From: an uncultured Clostridia bacterium
GTDB taxonomy: Bacteria > Bacillota > Clostridia > Christensenellales > Borkfalkiaceae
Assembly: GCA_934271265.1 (NCBI GenBank)
Contig: CAKQRE010000003.1
Location: 185,568 to 249,567 of the forward strand
DNA: 64,000 nucleotides
Direction: 5' to 3'
The translations under genes were made by a program, and so were the position numbers. The notes below the pieces were generated by a model. It saw nothing but the letters and a program-made list of their open reading frames with translations. It did not search any database and was not told the DNA's origin. Numbering within the stretch: the stretch's first letter is position 1; each line of letters begins with the position of its first letter. Positions 26,453 through 35,297 of the stretch are shown one piece after another.

Positions 26453-26874
26453 TGTTTAACCCAGAAATTCAATGTGGACTGAAGATATATTTTAATAATA
26501 ATTATGATGTTAATGAAATTACAAAGGTATTAGGCGTAAAGCCTACTTGTGCGGCTAATTACGCCGATGCCGGATACACTAAAAAAACAGATCTAAAATG
26601 TTCTGGGTATTGGTGGTATATTATTCCGGGAAGTAAGGAGTATAAAGAATGCTGGAATGTTAATGATATATTGACTGAACTGTTTTCACATTTTTCGAAA
26701 GAAAAAATTAAGTGGCTAAAGGAATGTGCAAAAGCGCATAACGGAGAGATTGCAATAGATATAAATATTTTTGTAGGCAACGATTTTCCCGAGTTGTGCT
26801 TTTATGGACAGAATATGCGCATAATTAACGATTTAGATGCCGATATAAACTTAAATGTGAATAGAGAGGTGTAA
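26452..26874 (+). CDS. DUF4279 immunity-like protein
   Basis: A 140-residue acidic protein matching the DUF4279 layout: an N-terminal strand, then VNEITKVLGVKPT, a Trp-rich strand (GYWWYIIPGS), a long helix (DILTELFSHFSKEKIKWLKECAKAHNG), the strand IAIDINIFVGND, and an end with LDADINLNV. DUF4279 genes commonly follow polymorphic toxin tips and are thought to be immunity proteins. The start ATG 26452 has GGAGA six bases upstream and shares one base with the toxin stop. It is intact although the toxin is broken. The product is expected in the cytoplasm, bound to the toxin tip. Confidence 0.75.
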   Translation: MFNPEIQCGLKIYFNNNYDVNEITKVLGVKPTCAANYADAGYTKKTDLKCSGYWWYIIPGSKEYKECWNVNDILTELFSHFSKEKIKWLKECAKAHNGEIAIDINIFVGNDFPELCFYGQNMRIINDLDADINLNVNREV

Positions 26875-26913
26875 TAGATTAATCACCATAAGAATTGCGA
26901 GTCGTGAAGAACT

Positions 26914-26946
26914 AAGGTCATGGAAGAAAAATCCATGACCTTTTTC
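26914..26946 (+). terminator. Terminator after the immunity gene
   Basis: Perfect stem AAGGTCATGGA/TCCATGACCTT with a short AGAAAAA-type loop and T-run. Confidence 0.9.
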
Positions 26947-26975
26947 GTAAGAAATGTTTTTTAAGATACATTGTT

Positions 26976-27010
26976 TAAAGACTATCGTCCAAAGGCGATA
27001 GTCTTTTACG
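26976..27010. terminator. Second terminator-like hairpin
   Basis: Stem AAAGACTATCG/CGATAGTCTTT with a short loop, usable in both directions. It marks the right end of the AT-rich island. Confidence 0.75.
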
Positions 27011-27157
27011 TTTTGAATGAATTTAGCAAGTAAACAATGCATGGCTACGTTTGCCTAAATTTTTCAAACTCATTTTCGGCAGCTTTAAGCGACGGCGCTT
27101 TGTCCGATTGTGAAAAACGTTGCATAAAACCGTTGCAATAAAATCATTTCAAACTTC
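27011..27157. other. Spacer without recognisable gene
   Basis: About 150 AT-rich bases with no credible frame, repeat or RNA motif that I can identify. Confidence 0.4.
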
Positions 27158-27186
27158 TTGCTAAATCGGCTTCATTATGATATAAT
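27158..27186 (+). promoter_or_regulatory. Putative sigma-A promoter
   Basis: TTGCTA (27158-27163), 17-base spacer, exact TATAAT (27181-27186). A second TATAAT lies at 27199-27204. It drives the 27285-29986 gene run. Confidence 0.65.
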
Positions 27187-27284
27187 AATAAGAGATGATA
27201 TAATAAAATGAGCGGGAAGGTCTGGTTTCCGCCCGCGCCGGGTCGGCTTTCTGCCGGATCCCGACGGATAGATCGGAGCGAACG

Positions 27285-28286
27285 ATGAGTGAAGAAAAAC
27301 AAAACAATTGCAAATGCCCCCTTTGCGGCAATGAATTTTATCTGAAAACGGAAGAGTTGCAGATCGTTTGTCCCTCATGCGGGGAAACGGTGTCCCGTCC
27401 GCAAGCGGAAAAGTATTATGCCTCCATGCACGTGATGAAAACGGCGTTGAAAGAGGCGCACGGCGAAGATTATCATCGCGTGCGGATGCTTATAGACGCC
27501 GCCTACGATCTTTTGCAAACGCAGGAGTATGATCACGCCGAGGAAAAGGTGAAAGAGGCGCTTGACATTACGGAGAGCGATTACCGCGTTTATATGGCGA
27601 TGGTTGCGGTGCGGACGAAAAATTACACCGATCTTTCCGACCTTTCTCATAAGGAATATTTAAATCGCGCGATCGCCTGTGCGGATCCGGACGGAAAGAG
27701 AGAGATCACCTCTCTTTATAAAAACTATTACATGAAAACAAAGCTGACGGACGAAGAACTGGGCAGGCTTGCGAACGAAGAGAAAAAGAACTCGAAAAAA
27801 CAGACGGAGGACGAGCTGAAAAGAATGATCCCCGATTACATGGCGAAGGAAAAGAGAAACAAGGTGTTTCTTATTCTGTTTCCCTTGCTTCTTGCGATCG
27901 GCGTCGCCATGGTTGCGATCGGTCTCGCGACGGATTTTGCATGGCTCTCGGTTGCCGCGCTCGCGTTCGTTCTCGCGGGGTATCTGTTGCTCCGTTCCTG
28001 GTTTTCAAATAAGGATCTTGTGAAGGCTTTCAATAGCATATTGGACGTTTATGATCTTATAGACGGGCTTTCTTTACCGGACGACCGTGCTTTCACGATA
28101 TATGAGGACATGAAAAGCCTTGCCGAAAAATTTTCCGACGGCGACCCTTTCGTTTCGATGGGCAGTTCGTTTATGCGGCTTACCGCGGATCTTCTCGACG
28201 CGCATAACGACAAGATCGACGAGTATCTTTCCGGAAGCGTTTTCTGGAATCAGTTTCTTCCGCGGGAAGAAGAAGCGGGGGAGTAA
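27285..28286 (+). CDS. Zinc-ribbon membrane protein with helical repeats
   Basis: A 333-residue protein. An N-terminal zinc ribbon has two CxxC pairs (CPLCGNEF and CPSCGETV, about residues 11-33). TPR-like helices follow (VRMLIDAAYDLLQTQEYDHAEEKVKEALDI), then a charged linker and two membrane segments (about residues 195-240). The soluble end (DGLSLPDDRAFTIYEDMKSLAEKF...) is helical. Topology suggests both soluble parts are cytoplasmic. No family is recognised. It is first in a run with the epimerase and Lgt genes (gaps of two and three bases), so it is co-transcribed with them. Confidence 0.75.
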   Translation: MSEEKQNNCKCPLCGNEFYLKTEELQIVCPSCGETVSRPQAEKYYASMHVMKTALKEAHGEDYHRVRMLIDAAYDLLQTQEYDHAEEKVKEALDITESDYRVYMAMVAVRTKNYTDLSDLSHKEYLNRAIACADPDGKREITSLYKNYYMKTKLTDEELGRLANEEKKNSKKQTEDELKRMIPDYMAKEKRNKVFLILFPLLLAIGVAMVAIGLATDFAWLSVAALAFVLAGYLLLRSWFSNKDLVKAFNSILDVYDLIDGLSLPDDRAFTIYEDMKSLAEKFSDGDPFVSMGSSFMRLTADLLDAHNDKIDEYLSGSVFWNQFLPREEEAGE

Positions 28287-28288
28287 AC

Positions 28289-29173
28289 ATGGTTTACACG
28301 ATCGAAAACGAATATCTTTCCGTGTCGGCGGAAACGCTCGGCGCGCAACTTTCCTCGATCCGTTCAAAACGGACGGGAACGGAATATCTCTGGCAGGGAG
28401 ATCCCGCGTACTGGGCGGGAAGAGCGTATAACCTTTTTCCGATCGTCGGCAGACTGTACGACGACAAGTATGAATACAACGGAAAGGTCTATGAGATGAA
28501 GCCGCACGGGTTTGCGAGAAAAACGGAATTCACTCTGTGTGAAAAAAGCAGATCGGAAATGGTCTTCGCGATCTCTTCGACGGATGAAACGAAAAAACAA
28601 TATCCTTTCGACTTTATTTTCCGCATCCGCTATTCCGTCGCATTAAATCGGCTTACGGTGACGTACGAAGTGAAAAACGTCGGAAATAATAAAATGTATT
28701 TCGGTCTCGGGGGACATCCCGGGTTTAACGTTCCCTTTGACGGGGGATCGTTTGAAGATTATTTTCTCCGTTTCGGCGATCGGTGCGAGCCTCGTCTTCT
28801 CGGGCTCGGCGACAACGTTCTGATGAGCGGTAAGGAGTCGGATTATCCGTTGGAAAACGGAAACGTTCTTCCGTTGAAACACGATCTGTTTTCTTTTGAC
28901 GCGCTTGTTTTTAAAGGCGCGTGCAGAAGACTGGAGATTTGCGGCAGACATACGAAACGTTCGGTCGGTGTGGATTTTCCCGGTATGAAATACCTCGGGA
29001 TCTGGCATAAGCCGTGTACGGACGCGCCTTACGTCTGCATCGAACCGTGGGAAACCCTTCCTTCCTATGAGGGGAAAATTGAAAAATTGAATGAAAAAGA
29101 CGGGGTCGGCGTCGTCGGCGCGGGTGAAACTTACTACAGCCCGATCGCGATCACCGTTAACGAGGAGGAGTAA
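28289..29173 (+). CDS. Aldose 1-epimerase family protein (LacX-like)
   Basis: A 294-residue galactose-mutarotase-fold protein. Visible are TLGAQLSSIRSKRTGTEYLWQGDPAYW near the start, the catalytic His region MKPHGFARKTEF, GLGGHPGFNVPF with the second His, and the Glu block CIEPWETLPSYEGK near the end. The family interconverts alpha and beta anomers of aldoses or hexose phosphates. It starts two bases after the zinc-ribbon gene stop and is three bases before lgt. The exact sugar cannot be read from the sequence. Confidence 0.92.
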   Translation: MVYTIENEYLSVSAETLGAQLSSIRSKRTGTEYLWQGDPAYWAGRAYNLFPIVGRLYDDKYEYNGKVYEMKPHGFARKTEFTLCEKSRSEMVFAISSTDETKKQYPFDFIFRIRYSVALNRLTVTYEVKNVGNNKMYFGLGGHPGFNVPFDGGSFEDYFLRFGDRCEPRLLGLGDNVLMSGKESDYPLENGNVLPLKHDLFSFDALVFKGACRRLEICGRHTKRSVGVDFPGMKYLGIWHKPCTDAPYVCIEPWETLPSYEGKIEKLNEKDGVGVVGAGETYYSPIAITVNEEE

Positions 29174-29176
29174 CGT

Positions 29177-29986
29177 ATGTTACCGAATGCGTTGTTTTTA
29201 GACGTTCACATGTACGGCATCATGATCGCCGTCGGCATTCTGTGCTGTTTCGGCGTTCTGTATCTTTACGGCAAGAAGAGAGGGCTCGATCCCGGATTTC
29301 TTGATTTTTGTTTTTACGACGGGATCGGGGCGATCGCTTTCGGATTTTTTACCGCCGCTCTCTTTCAGGGAATATACAATTATATCGAACATCCGGAAAA
29401 CGGCTTTCATCTGGACAGGGGGATCACCTTTCTCGGCGGACTGATCGGCGGCGCGTTGTTCTTCATTGCCGCATATCTGATCCTTCGCCGAAAATTCAAG
29501 CTGAAAAATACCCTTGCGGATCTTACGCCCGTGGCGGCGTGCTGTATCGCGATCGCCCATGCGTTCGGCAGAATGGGTTGTTTTTTTGCAGGGTGCTGTT
29601 ACGGAAAGGAGACGGACGGTCCCCTCGGTATGCAGTTTCCCGGATTTTCGCACAAGGTGTATCCCACGCAGCTTTACGAAGCGGTGTTCCTCTTTATCGT
29701 TTTCGGTATTTTTTCCTGGTTCGTGTGGAATAAAAAGGCGAAAAACGCTTTCCCCGCTTATCTTATCGTTTACGGCGTGTGGCGTTTCTTCCTTGAATTT
29801 TTAAGGGGGGACGATCGCGGCAAATTGTTTAACGTGCTTTCGCCTTCGCAGTTCTGGAGCATCGTTCTCGTGATCGTCGGCATCCTGCTTATCACCGTTT
29901 ATCCTAAGATCAGAGAAAAGATCCTTGCGAAACGGGCAGGGGAAGAAGAGAATAAACCGGACAGCGAAACCTCGCAGAACAACTGA
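29177..29986 (+). CDS. lgt: Prolipoprotein diacylglyceryl transferase
   Basis: A 269-residue integral membrane enzyme with about seven membrane segments. It transfers diacylglycerol from phosphatidylglycerol to the lipobox cysteine of prelipoproteins. The Lgt signature HAFGRMGCFFAGCCYG (about residues 127-142) and the RFFLEFLRGD block are intact. The window encodes at least seven lipoproteins that would be its substrates. It is co-transcribed with the aldose epimerase gene and closed by a terminator. Confidence 0.96.
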   Translation: MLPNALFLDVHMYGIMIAVGILCCFGVLYLYGKKRGLDPGFLDFCFYDGIGAIAFGFFTAALFQGIYNYIEHPENGFHLDRGITFLGGLIGGALFFIAAYLILRRKFKLKNTLADLTPVAACCIAIAHAFGRMGCFFAGCCYGKETDGPLGMQFPGFSHKVYPTQLYEAVFLFIVFGIFSWFVWNKKAKNAFPAYLIVYGVWRFFLEFLRGDDRGKLFNVLSPSQFWSIVLVIVGILLITVYPKIREKILAKRAGEEENKPDSETSQNN

Positions 29987-29996
29987 AAAACGAATC

Positions 29997-30030
29997 CGTT
30001 CCGGGAATGTTTCACCCGGAACGTTTTTTT
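29997..30030 (+). terminator. Terminator after lgt
   Basis: Perfect stem CGTTCCGGG/CCCGGAACG, nine-base loop, then T7. Confidence 0.92.
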
Positions 30031-30132
30031 GACTTCTTCTCTCCCGTAACGGGGGAAAAACGTATTTTTTATTGAATTTTCGGCGATATTTGTGACAAAA
30101 CGGGGAAAGCGACCGATCGCGGGGAAAAAGAC

Positions 30133-30161
30133 TTGAAAAAAAAAGAAATATCATATATAAT
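30133..30161 (+). promoter_or_regulatory. Promoter of lon
   Basis: TTGAAA (30133-30138), 17-base spacer, exact TATAAT (30156-30161). About 147 bases of leader follow before ATG 30309. No CIRCE (HrcA) palindrome is visible in it. Confidence 0.75.
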
Positions 30162-30308
30162 GATAATGAAATAAGAGGGTGAGGTTCTGTTTCCGATATT
30201 TCGCATGCGCGGGTACGGGTTTACGGAAAACTGCCGGACGGGGCGGAAACGACGTTTTTTTATAAAACCCCGAACAAAAAAAGAAGAACAAAGAAAAGAG
30301 AAACATAT

Positions 30309-32675
30309 ATGGATAACAATATCAACACCGGAAACGAAACGGAAAGCATCGTAAACACGATCGGGGCGACGGAGAAAGCGAACTCCATCCCCATGGTTGC
30401 ATTGCGCGGAAAAGTGATCCTGCCAAACGTCGGAACTTCTTTCGACGTGGGAAGGATCAAGTCCCTTGCCGCCGTAAACGCCGCGGTAGACGAAAAGTCT
30501 CTGCTGTTTGTGTCCGCGCAAAAGGACGGGGCGGTGGAAGACCCCTCTGCGGATGACGTTTTCCAGATCGGTTGCGTGTGCCGTATCAAGCACATTACGA
30601 AAATGCCGGGCGAGAATATCAGAGTGTCGGTAGACGCGCTTTACCGTGCGGAGATCGTTGCCATGGCAGACGAAACGGAATACTTCCGCGCCGAAACGGC
30701 AGAGCTGATGCCGACAGAAAACGATCCGATCGAAACGGAAAGTTATTTCCGGTTCGTGAAAGGCGAATTGCAGAATTACTTCAAACTTCTCGGGGCAAAA
30801 GGGGATAAAGATCTCCTTTACACGTTGCTTGCCGTTGACGACGCCGATAAATTTGTGAACGCCGCCACGTACAATATGAAGTTCAAAGAGGGGCAGAAGC
30901 AGGAGATCCTGGAGATCCGCGATGTGAAGGAAAGGCTCGTTCTCTTTTATAAGCGGTTGACCGACGAAGCCGAGATCGTAAAAACGGAAAAGATCATCGC
31001 CGACAAGGTGAAAGCGAGCGTGGAGAAAAGCCAGAAGGAATTTTATCTGCGCGAACAGCTGAAAGCCATTCATTCCGAACTCGGGGACGACGAGGACGAG
31101 CGCAAAGAACTCGAAAAGCGTATCGATGAGAAAAAACTTCCGAAAGAGGTTGACGAAAAGGTGCGGAAAGAGCTTTTCCGCATGGGAAAGATGAGCCCGA
31201 ACTCTCCCGATTACACCGTCTTAAGCACCTATCTCGACTGGGTGCTCGACCTTCCGTTCAACGAAGAAAGCAAGGATCGCGATAGCCTGAAGGATGCCGA
31301 GAAGATCCTCGACGAAGATCACTACGGCTTGGAAAAGGTGAAAGAACGTATCGTGGAATATCTTGCCGTGATGAAACTTACGGGAAAGGTAGGCGGATCG
31401 ATCCTTTGTTTGTACGGTCCCCCGGGCGTCGGTAAAACGTCCGTCGCAAAATCGGTCGCAAGGGCGCTTGACCGGAAATTCGTTCGCATGAGCCTCGGCG
31501 GCGTGCGTGACGAGGCGGAGATCCGCGGTCACAGAAAAACATACATCGGCGCAATGCCGGGGCGTATCATGTACGCCATGAAAGAGGCGGGAACGATCAA
31601 TCCCGTGATCCTTCTGGACGAAGTGGATAAAATTTCGGGGGATCTTCGCGGGGATCCTGCAAGCGCGCTGCTCGAAGTGCTCGATCCCGCGCAAAATTCT
31701 ACTTTCCGCGATCGTTATCTCGAAATTCCGTACGACCTTTCAAAGGTGCTTTTCATCACCACGGCAAACAGCCTCGATACCATTCCCGCGCCCCTTCTCG
31801 ACCGAATGGAAGTGATTTCTCTTTCCGGTTATACGCGCCAGGAAAAATACGAGATCGCAAGAAGATATCTCGTACCGAAAAAATTAAAGGAAACGGGGCT
31901 CGGCGAGGAGAAGGTTTTATTTGAAGAAAACGCGATTTATGAGCTTATAGACGGATATACGAGAGAAGCCGGCGTGAGAAATCTCGAGCGGGAGATCGAA
32001 TCGGTCTGCCGCAAGGAAGCAAAACTTTTCGCCGAAGGAAAGAAAACGAGAAAACAGAAGATCTCGGACGAAAAGGTAAACGAACTTCTCGGCGCGAGAC
32101 TTTATTCTCTGACGGACGAACTCCGCGGGGACGAAACGGGTGCCTGCACGGGGCTTGCGTGGACGGCTGTCGGCGGAACGACGCTCACGGTGGAAGTCGC
32201 GCTGATGGACGAAGGGAAAGGCGTGTTGTCTCTTACGGGGAAACTCGGCGACGTTATGCAGGAAAGCGCGAAGATCGCTTTGTCTTACGTGCGCCTTCAC
32301 GCGAAAGAATTCGGGATCGATCCGGCAAGATTCGAAAAAACGGACGTGCACGTGCACGTGCCGGAAGGCGCGACGCCGAAGGACGGTCCGAGCGCCGGCG
32401 TTACCCTCGCAACCGCGATCGTTTCGGCGTTTACGGGCAGAAAAGTGCGCGGAGACGTCGCGATGACGGGAGAGATCACCCTTCGCGGGAAGGTGCTTCC
32501 TATCGGAGGACTGAAAGAGAAGTCGCTCGCGGCGTATCGGCTCGGTATCCGCAACGTGATCATTCCGAAAGGTAACGTGAAAGATCTTGACGAGATTCCG
32601 AAGTCGATCCGTGAGGAGATCGCTTTCATCCCCGTCGAACGTGTGGAAGAAGTGTTCCGGAACGCTCTGCGCTAA
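30309..32675 (+). CDS. lon: ATP-dependent Lon protease (LonA)
   Basis: A 788-residue cytoplasmic AAA+ serine protease, normal length. Domains in order: an N-terminal substrate-binding domain opening with IPMVALRGKVILPN; a helical region; AAA+ with Walker A GPPGVGKTS (residues 370-378) and Walker B VILLDEVDK; and the protease domain with the catalytic dyad Ser695 (DGPSAGVT) and Lys738 (PIGGLKEK). It degrades misfolded and regulatory proteins. ATG 30309 lies in an A-rich context with only a weak ribosome site (AGAAAAGAGAAAC). engB follows after 64 bases, the same order as lonA-ysxC in Bacillus. Confidence 0.98.
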   Translation: MDNNINTGNETESIVNTIGATEKANSIPMVALRGKVILPNVGTSFDVGRIKSLAAVNAAVDEKSLLFVSAQKDGAVEDPSADDVFQIGCVCRIKHITKMPGENIRVSVDALYRAEIVAMADETEYFRAETAELMPTENDPIETESYFRFVKGELQNYFKLLGAKGDKDLLYTLLAVDDADKFVNAATYNMKFKEGQKQEILEIRDVKERLVLFYKRLTDEAEIVKTEKIIADKVKASVEKSQKEFYLREQLKAIHSELGDDEDERKELEKRIDEKKLPKEVDEKVRKELFRMGKMSPNSPDYTVLSTYLDWVLDLPFNEESKDRDSLKDAEKILDEDHYGLEKVKERIVEYLAVMKLTGKVGGSILCLYGPPGVGKTSVAKSVARALDRKFVRMSLGGVRDEAEIRGHRKTYIGAMPGRIMYAMKEAGTINPVILLDEVDKISGDLRGDPASALLEVLDPAQNSTFRDRYLEIPYDLSKVLFITTANSLDTIPAPLLDRMEVISLSGYTRQEKYEIARRYLVPKKLKETGLGEEKVLFEENAIYELIDGYTREAGVRNLEREIESVCRKEAKLFAEGKKTRKQKISDEKVNELLGARLYSLTDELRGDETGACTGLAWTAVGGTTLTVEVALMDEGKGVLSLTGKLGDVMQESAKIALSYVRLHAKEFGIDPARFEKTDVHVHVPEGATPKDGPSAGVTLATAIVSAFTGRKVRGDVAMTGEITLRGKVLPIGGLKEKSLAAYRLGIRNVIIPKGNVKDLDEIPKSIREEIAFIPVERVEEVFRNALR

Positions 32676-32739
32676 GTCGCGTTTTTTTCCGCAACGCGCA
32701 AACGAGAGACATAAAAACAAGTTATAACCGGAGAAAAAT

Positions 32740-33372
32740 ATGATCATTAAAAACGCAACGTTTATCACCTCGGCGGCAAGCCCGTCGCAGTTTCTGCGGT
32801 TCGAAAAACCGACGATTGCCGTCGTCGGAAAGTCGAACGTGGGGAAAAGTTCCTTTATCAACATGCTTGCGGGGCAGAAAAAGCTTGCGAGAACTTCGGA
32901 TACGCCGGGCAGAACGCGGCTTGTGAATTATTTCGATTTCGGCGAGTTTGTGCTTGCCGATCTTCCCGGATACGGCTATGCGAAAGTTTCCAAAGAGGAA
33001 AAAGAGCGGTGGGGCAAGGTGATGGAGCAATTTTTTGCCGACAGGAGCAACGCCGATTACGTGTTTTCTCTCGTGGATATCCGCCACGACCCGACCGCAG
33101 ACGACGTTACCATGGTAAATTATCTGCATCAGACGGCTTATCCTTTCACGTTTATCGCAACGAAAGCGGATAAAGTTTCCCGCATGGCGGTAAAGGAAAA
33201 CGCAAAGGCGATCGCGCGGTTTTTCCGCGTAACGGACGATAAGGTGATCGCCGTTTCCTCGGAAACGCGGCTCGGGAAAGAAGAAGTGCTTTCTCTTCTG
33301 GACGACGTTGTGGCGAAAGCCGCGATGTTCCGCGCCTCCCGCAAGGCGGAAGAGGAAGAAGCTCGGTCCTGA
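32740..33372 (+). CDS. engB: Ribosome-biogenesis GTPase EngB/YsxC
   Basis: A 210-residue TRAFAC GTPase needed for assembly of the 50S subunit. G1 is GKSNVGKSSF (about residues 30-39), the G2 Thr lies in TPGRTRLVNYF, G3 is DLPGYGYA, G4 is TKADKV and G5-like is VSSETR. CCGGAGAAAAAT precedes ATG 32740. The pairing with lon matches the order in Bacillus. It is convergent with the DUF1846 gene across a shared terminator. Confidence 0.97.
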   Translation: MIIKNATFITSAASPSQFLRFEKPTIAVVGKSNVGKSSFINMLAGQKKLARTSDTPGRTRLVNYFDFGEFVLADLPGYGYAKVSKEEKERWGKVMEQFFADRSNADYVFSLVDIRHDPTADDVTMVNYLHQTAYPFTFIATKADKVSRMAVKENAKAIARFFRVTDDKVIAVSSETRLGKEEVLSLLDDVVAKAAMFRASRKAEEEEARS

Positions 33373-33436
33373 AAGAGGAAAGACGCGTAGCAAGAAATAA
33401 TACAACCGCGGCGGTTTTTGTTTTCCGCCGCAACCG

Positions 33437-33512
33437 AAAAAGCTGTTTCCGATTCATGGCGGGCAAGGATCGTTTTAATCTTGCCTGACATAAAAACCGG
33501 AAACAGCTTTTA
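33437..33512. terminator. Branched bidirectional terminator
   Basis: Outer arms AAAAGCTGTTTCCG and CGGAAACAGCTTTT enclose an inner hairpin GGCAAGGAT/ATCTTGCC. A/T runs flank both ends. It separates the convergent engB and DUF1846 genes. Confidence 0.85.
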
Positions 33513-33537
33513 TTTTCGTGATAATGAAAGTTGAAAT

Positions 33538-35019
33538 TCAGTGGGCGTGGTTTTTGTCTTTGAAAACGGGGTTCGAGGTGAGGTTCACGCCGAGCTTACG
33601 ATAGAACTTTTCGTCGTTGTGGGCGAGAAGAACGGTGGTGTGAACTTCGCAGCCGCGAAGCTCGGGAAGTTTCGCGATCGCAGCCGCGGCGTTTTTGTCC
33701 TGCGCGGCGGATGAGGAAAGTGCGATCAGCATCTCGTCGATATGGAGCCTCGGGTTTTTGCTGCCGAGATAGCGGATCTTCAGGTCCTGGATGGGGGCGA
33801 TCGATTCTTTTCCGATGAGATCCACGTTTTCGTCGATCCCGGCAAGGTATTTCAGCGCATTCAAGATCATAGAAGAAGAGCAGCCGAAAAGATCGTTGGT
33901 TTTTCCCGTTATGATCTTTCCGTCCGCAAGCTCGATCGCGGCGACGGGACAGTCTCTTTCCTTTTCGAGTTCGTTTGCGACGGTTACAACTTTACGTTCG
34001 GAAATATCGATTCCGTTGCCCTTCATGATCAGCGCGATTTTGTCCGATTCTTTCGGATCAAGACCGTTTCTGCGTTCGCTCTGCAATGCCCTGAAATAGC
34101 GGCGGATGATCTCCTGTCTTGCGGCTTCTACGCATACGGCGTCGTCCGAGATGGCATAGCCTGCCATGTTTACCCCCATATCCGTAGGGGATTTATAGGG
34201 GGATTTCCCCATGATCTGCTCGAAAATCGCGTTCAGAACGGGGAAGATCTCCACGTCCCGATTATAGTTTACCGCCTGTTTGCCGTAAGCGGCAAGATGC
34301 CACGGGTCGATCATGTTCACGTCGTTCAGATCCGCCGTTGCCGCCTCGTATGCGAGGTTGACCATATGGTTGAGGGGAAGATTCCAGATAGGGAATGTTT
34401 CGTACTTCGCATAGCCGACCTTATGCCCGCGGCAGTGTTCCTGATAAAGCTGAGAAAGACAGGTCGCCATTTTCCCGGAACCGGGACCGGGCGCTGTGAT
34501 GATGATAAGGTCGCGCGAGGTTTCGATGTAATCGTTTTTCCCGTAACCCTGTTCGCTCACGATGAGGGGAATGTCGTTCGGATAGCCCTTGATGGGGTAA
34601 TGGCGGTAAGAACGGATGTTGCGTTTGGCAAGCCTCGTTTCGAAGGCTTTCGCCGCCTCGTTTTCCTCGGTGAACTGCGCGAGAACGATACTGCCGACGT
34701 ATAATCCGTAGCTTTCGAAAACGTCGACAAGGCGCAGAACGTCCTGATCGTAGGTGATGCCGAGATCGGCGCGCACTTTGTTTTTCGCAATGTCGTTCGA
34801 ATTGATCACGATCACGATTTCCGCGCGGTCTTTCAGTTTGCAGAGCATTTTGATCTTGTTGTCCGGTTCGAAACCGGGCAGAACGCGGGCGGCATGGTAG
34901 TCGTCGAAGAGTTTGCCGCCGAATTCGATGTAAAGTTTGCCGCCGAATTCGTCGATCCGTTCGATAATTTTTTCCGATTGTAAAGTGAGATATTTTTCGC
35001 TGTCGAAACCTTTTTTCAT
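33538..35019 (-). CDS. DUF1846 family protein
   Basis: A 493-residue cytoplasmic protein matching DUF1846 along its full length. It starts KKGFDSEKYLTLQSEKIIERI and contains the nucleotide-binding-like ITAPGPGSGKMATCLSQLYQE (about residues 174-194), LPLNHMVNLAYEAATADLND, and a late region with SSSMILNALKYLAGI. Structures of the family show a Rossmann-like body with a second domain; no reaction is established as far as I know. GAGGAAC precedes the ATG. It is monocistronic, with its own promoter and terminator. Confidence 0.92.
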   Translation of the reverse strand: MKKGFDSEKYLTLQSEKIIERIDEFGGKLYIEFGGKLFDDYHAARVLPGFEPDNKIKMLCKLKDRAEIVIVINSNDIAKNKVRADLGITYDQDVLRLVDVFESYGLYVGSIVLAQFTEENEAAKAFETRLAKRNIRSYRHYPIKGYPNDIPLIVSEQGYGKNDYIETSRDLIIITAPGPGSGKMATCLSQLYQEHCRGHKVGYAKYETFPIWNLPLNHMVNLAYEAATADLNDVNMIDPWHLAAYGKQAVNYNRDVEIFPVLNAIFEQIMGKSPYKSPTDMGVNMAGYAISDDAVCVEAARQEIIRRYFRALQSERRNGLDPKESDKIALIMKGNGIDISERKVVTVANELEKERDCPVAAIELADGKIITGKTNDLFGCSSSMILNALKYLAGIDENVDLIGKESIAPIQDLKIRYLGSKNPRLHIDEMLIALSSSAAQDKNAAAAIAKLPELRGCEVHTTVLLAHNDEKFYRKLGVNLTSNPVFKDKNHAH

Positions 35020-35130
35020 ATGTTCCTCGTTTGTCGTGGTATGCCGGGCATGGTTCGTGTTGCTCTTGTCCGGTATTAGGGTCGGAACCGCCGCCGGATA
35101 AGAACGGGGTCCCGGATCATTATAACAATT

Positions 35131-35159
35131 ATTATAACAGAAACCGACGGCGAAAGCAA
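35131..35159 (-). promoter_or_regulatory. Promoter of the DUF1846 gene
   Basis: On the minus strand: TTGCTT (35159-35154), 17-base spacer, exact TATAAT (35136-35131), giving a leader of about 105 bases. Confidence 0.7.
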
Positions 35160-35238
35160 CGGTTCCGACAATGTTTTGAAAAAAGAGGGAAGATTTCTTT
35201 CCTTGCTTTTTTTTCGATCGGAAAAGCGGTCAAAGCGC

Positions 35239-35267
35239 TTGTTTTATCGCAAAAAAAGTGGTAATAT
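35239..35267 (+). promoter_or_regulatory. Promoter of the phosphoesterase gene
   Basis: TTGTTT (35239-35244), 17-base spacer, TAATAT (35262-35267). It is divergent from the DUF1846 promoter. Confidence 0.5.
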
Positions 35268-35297
35268 AGAATATGAAACAAAAAGCGAGGGAAAAAC

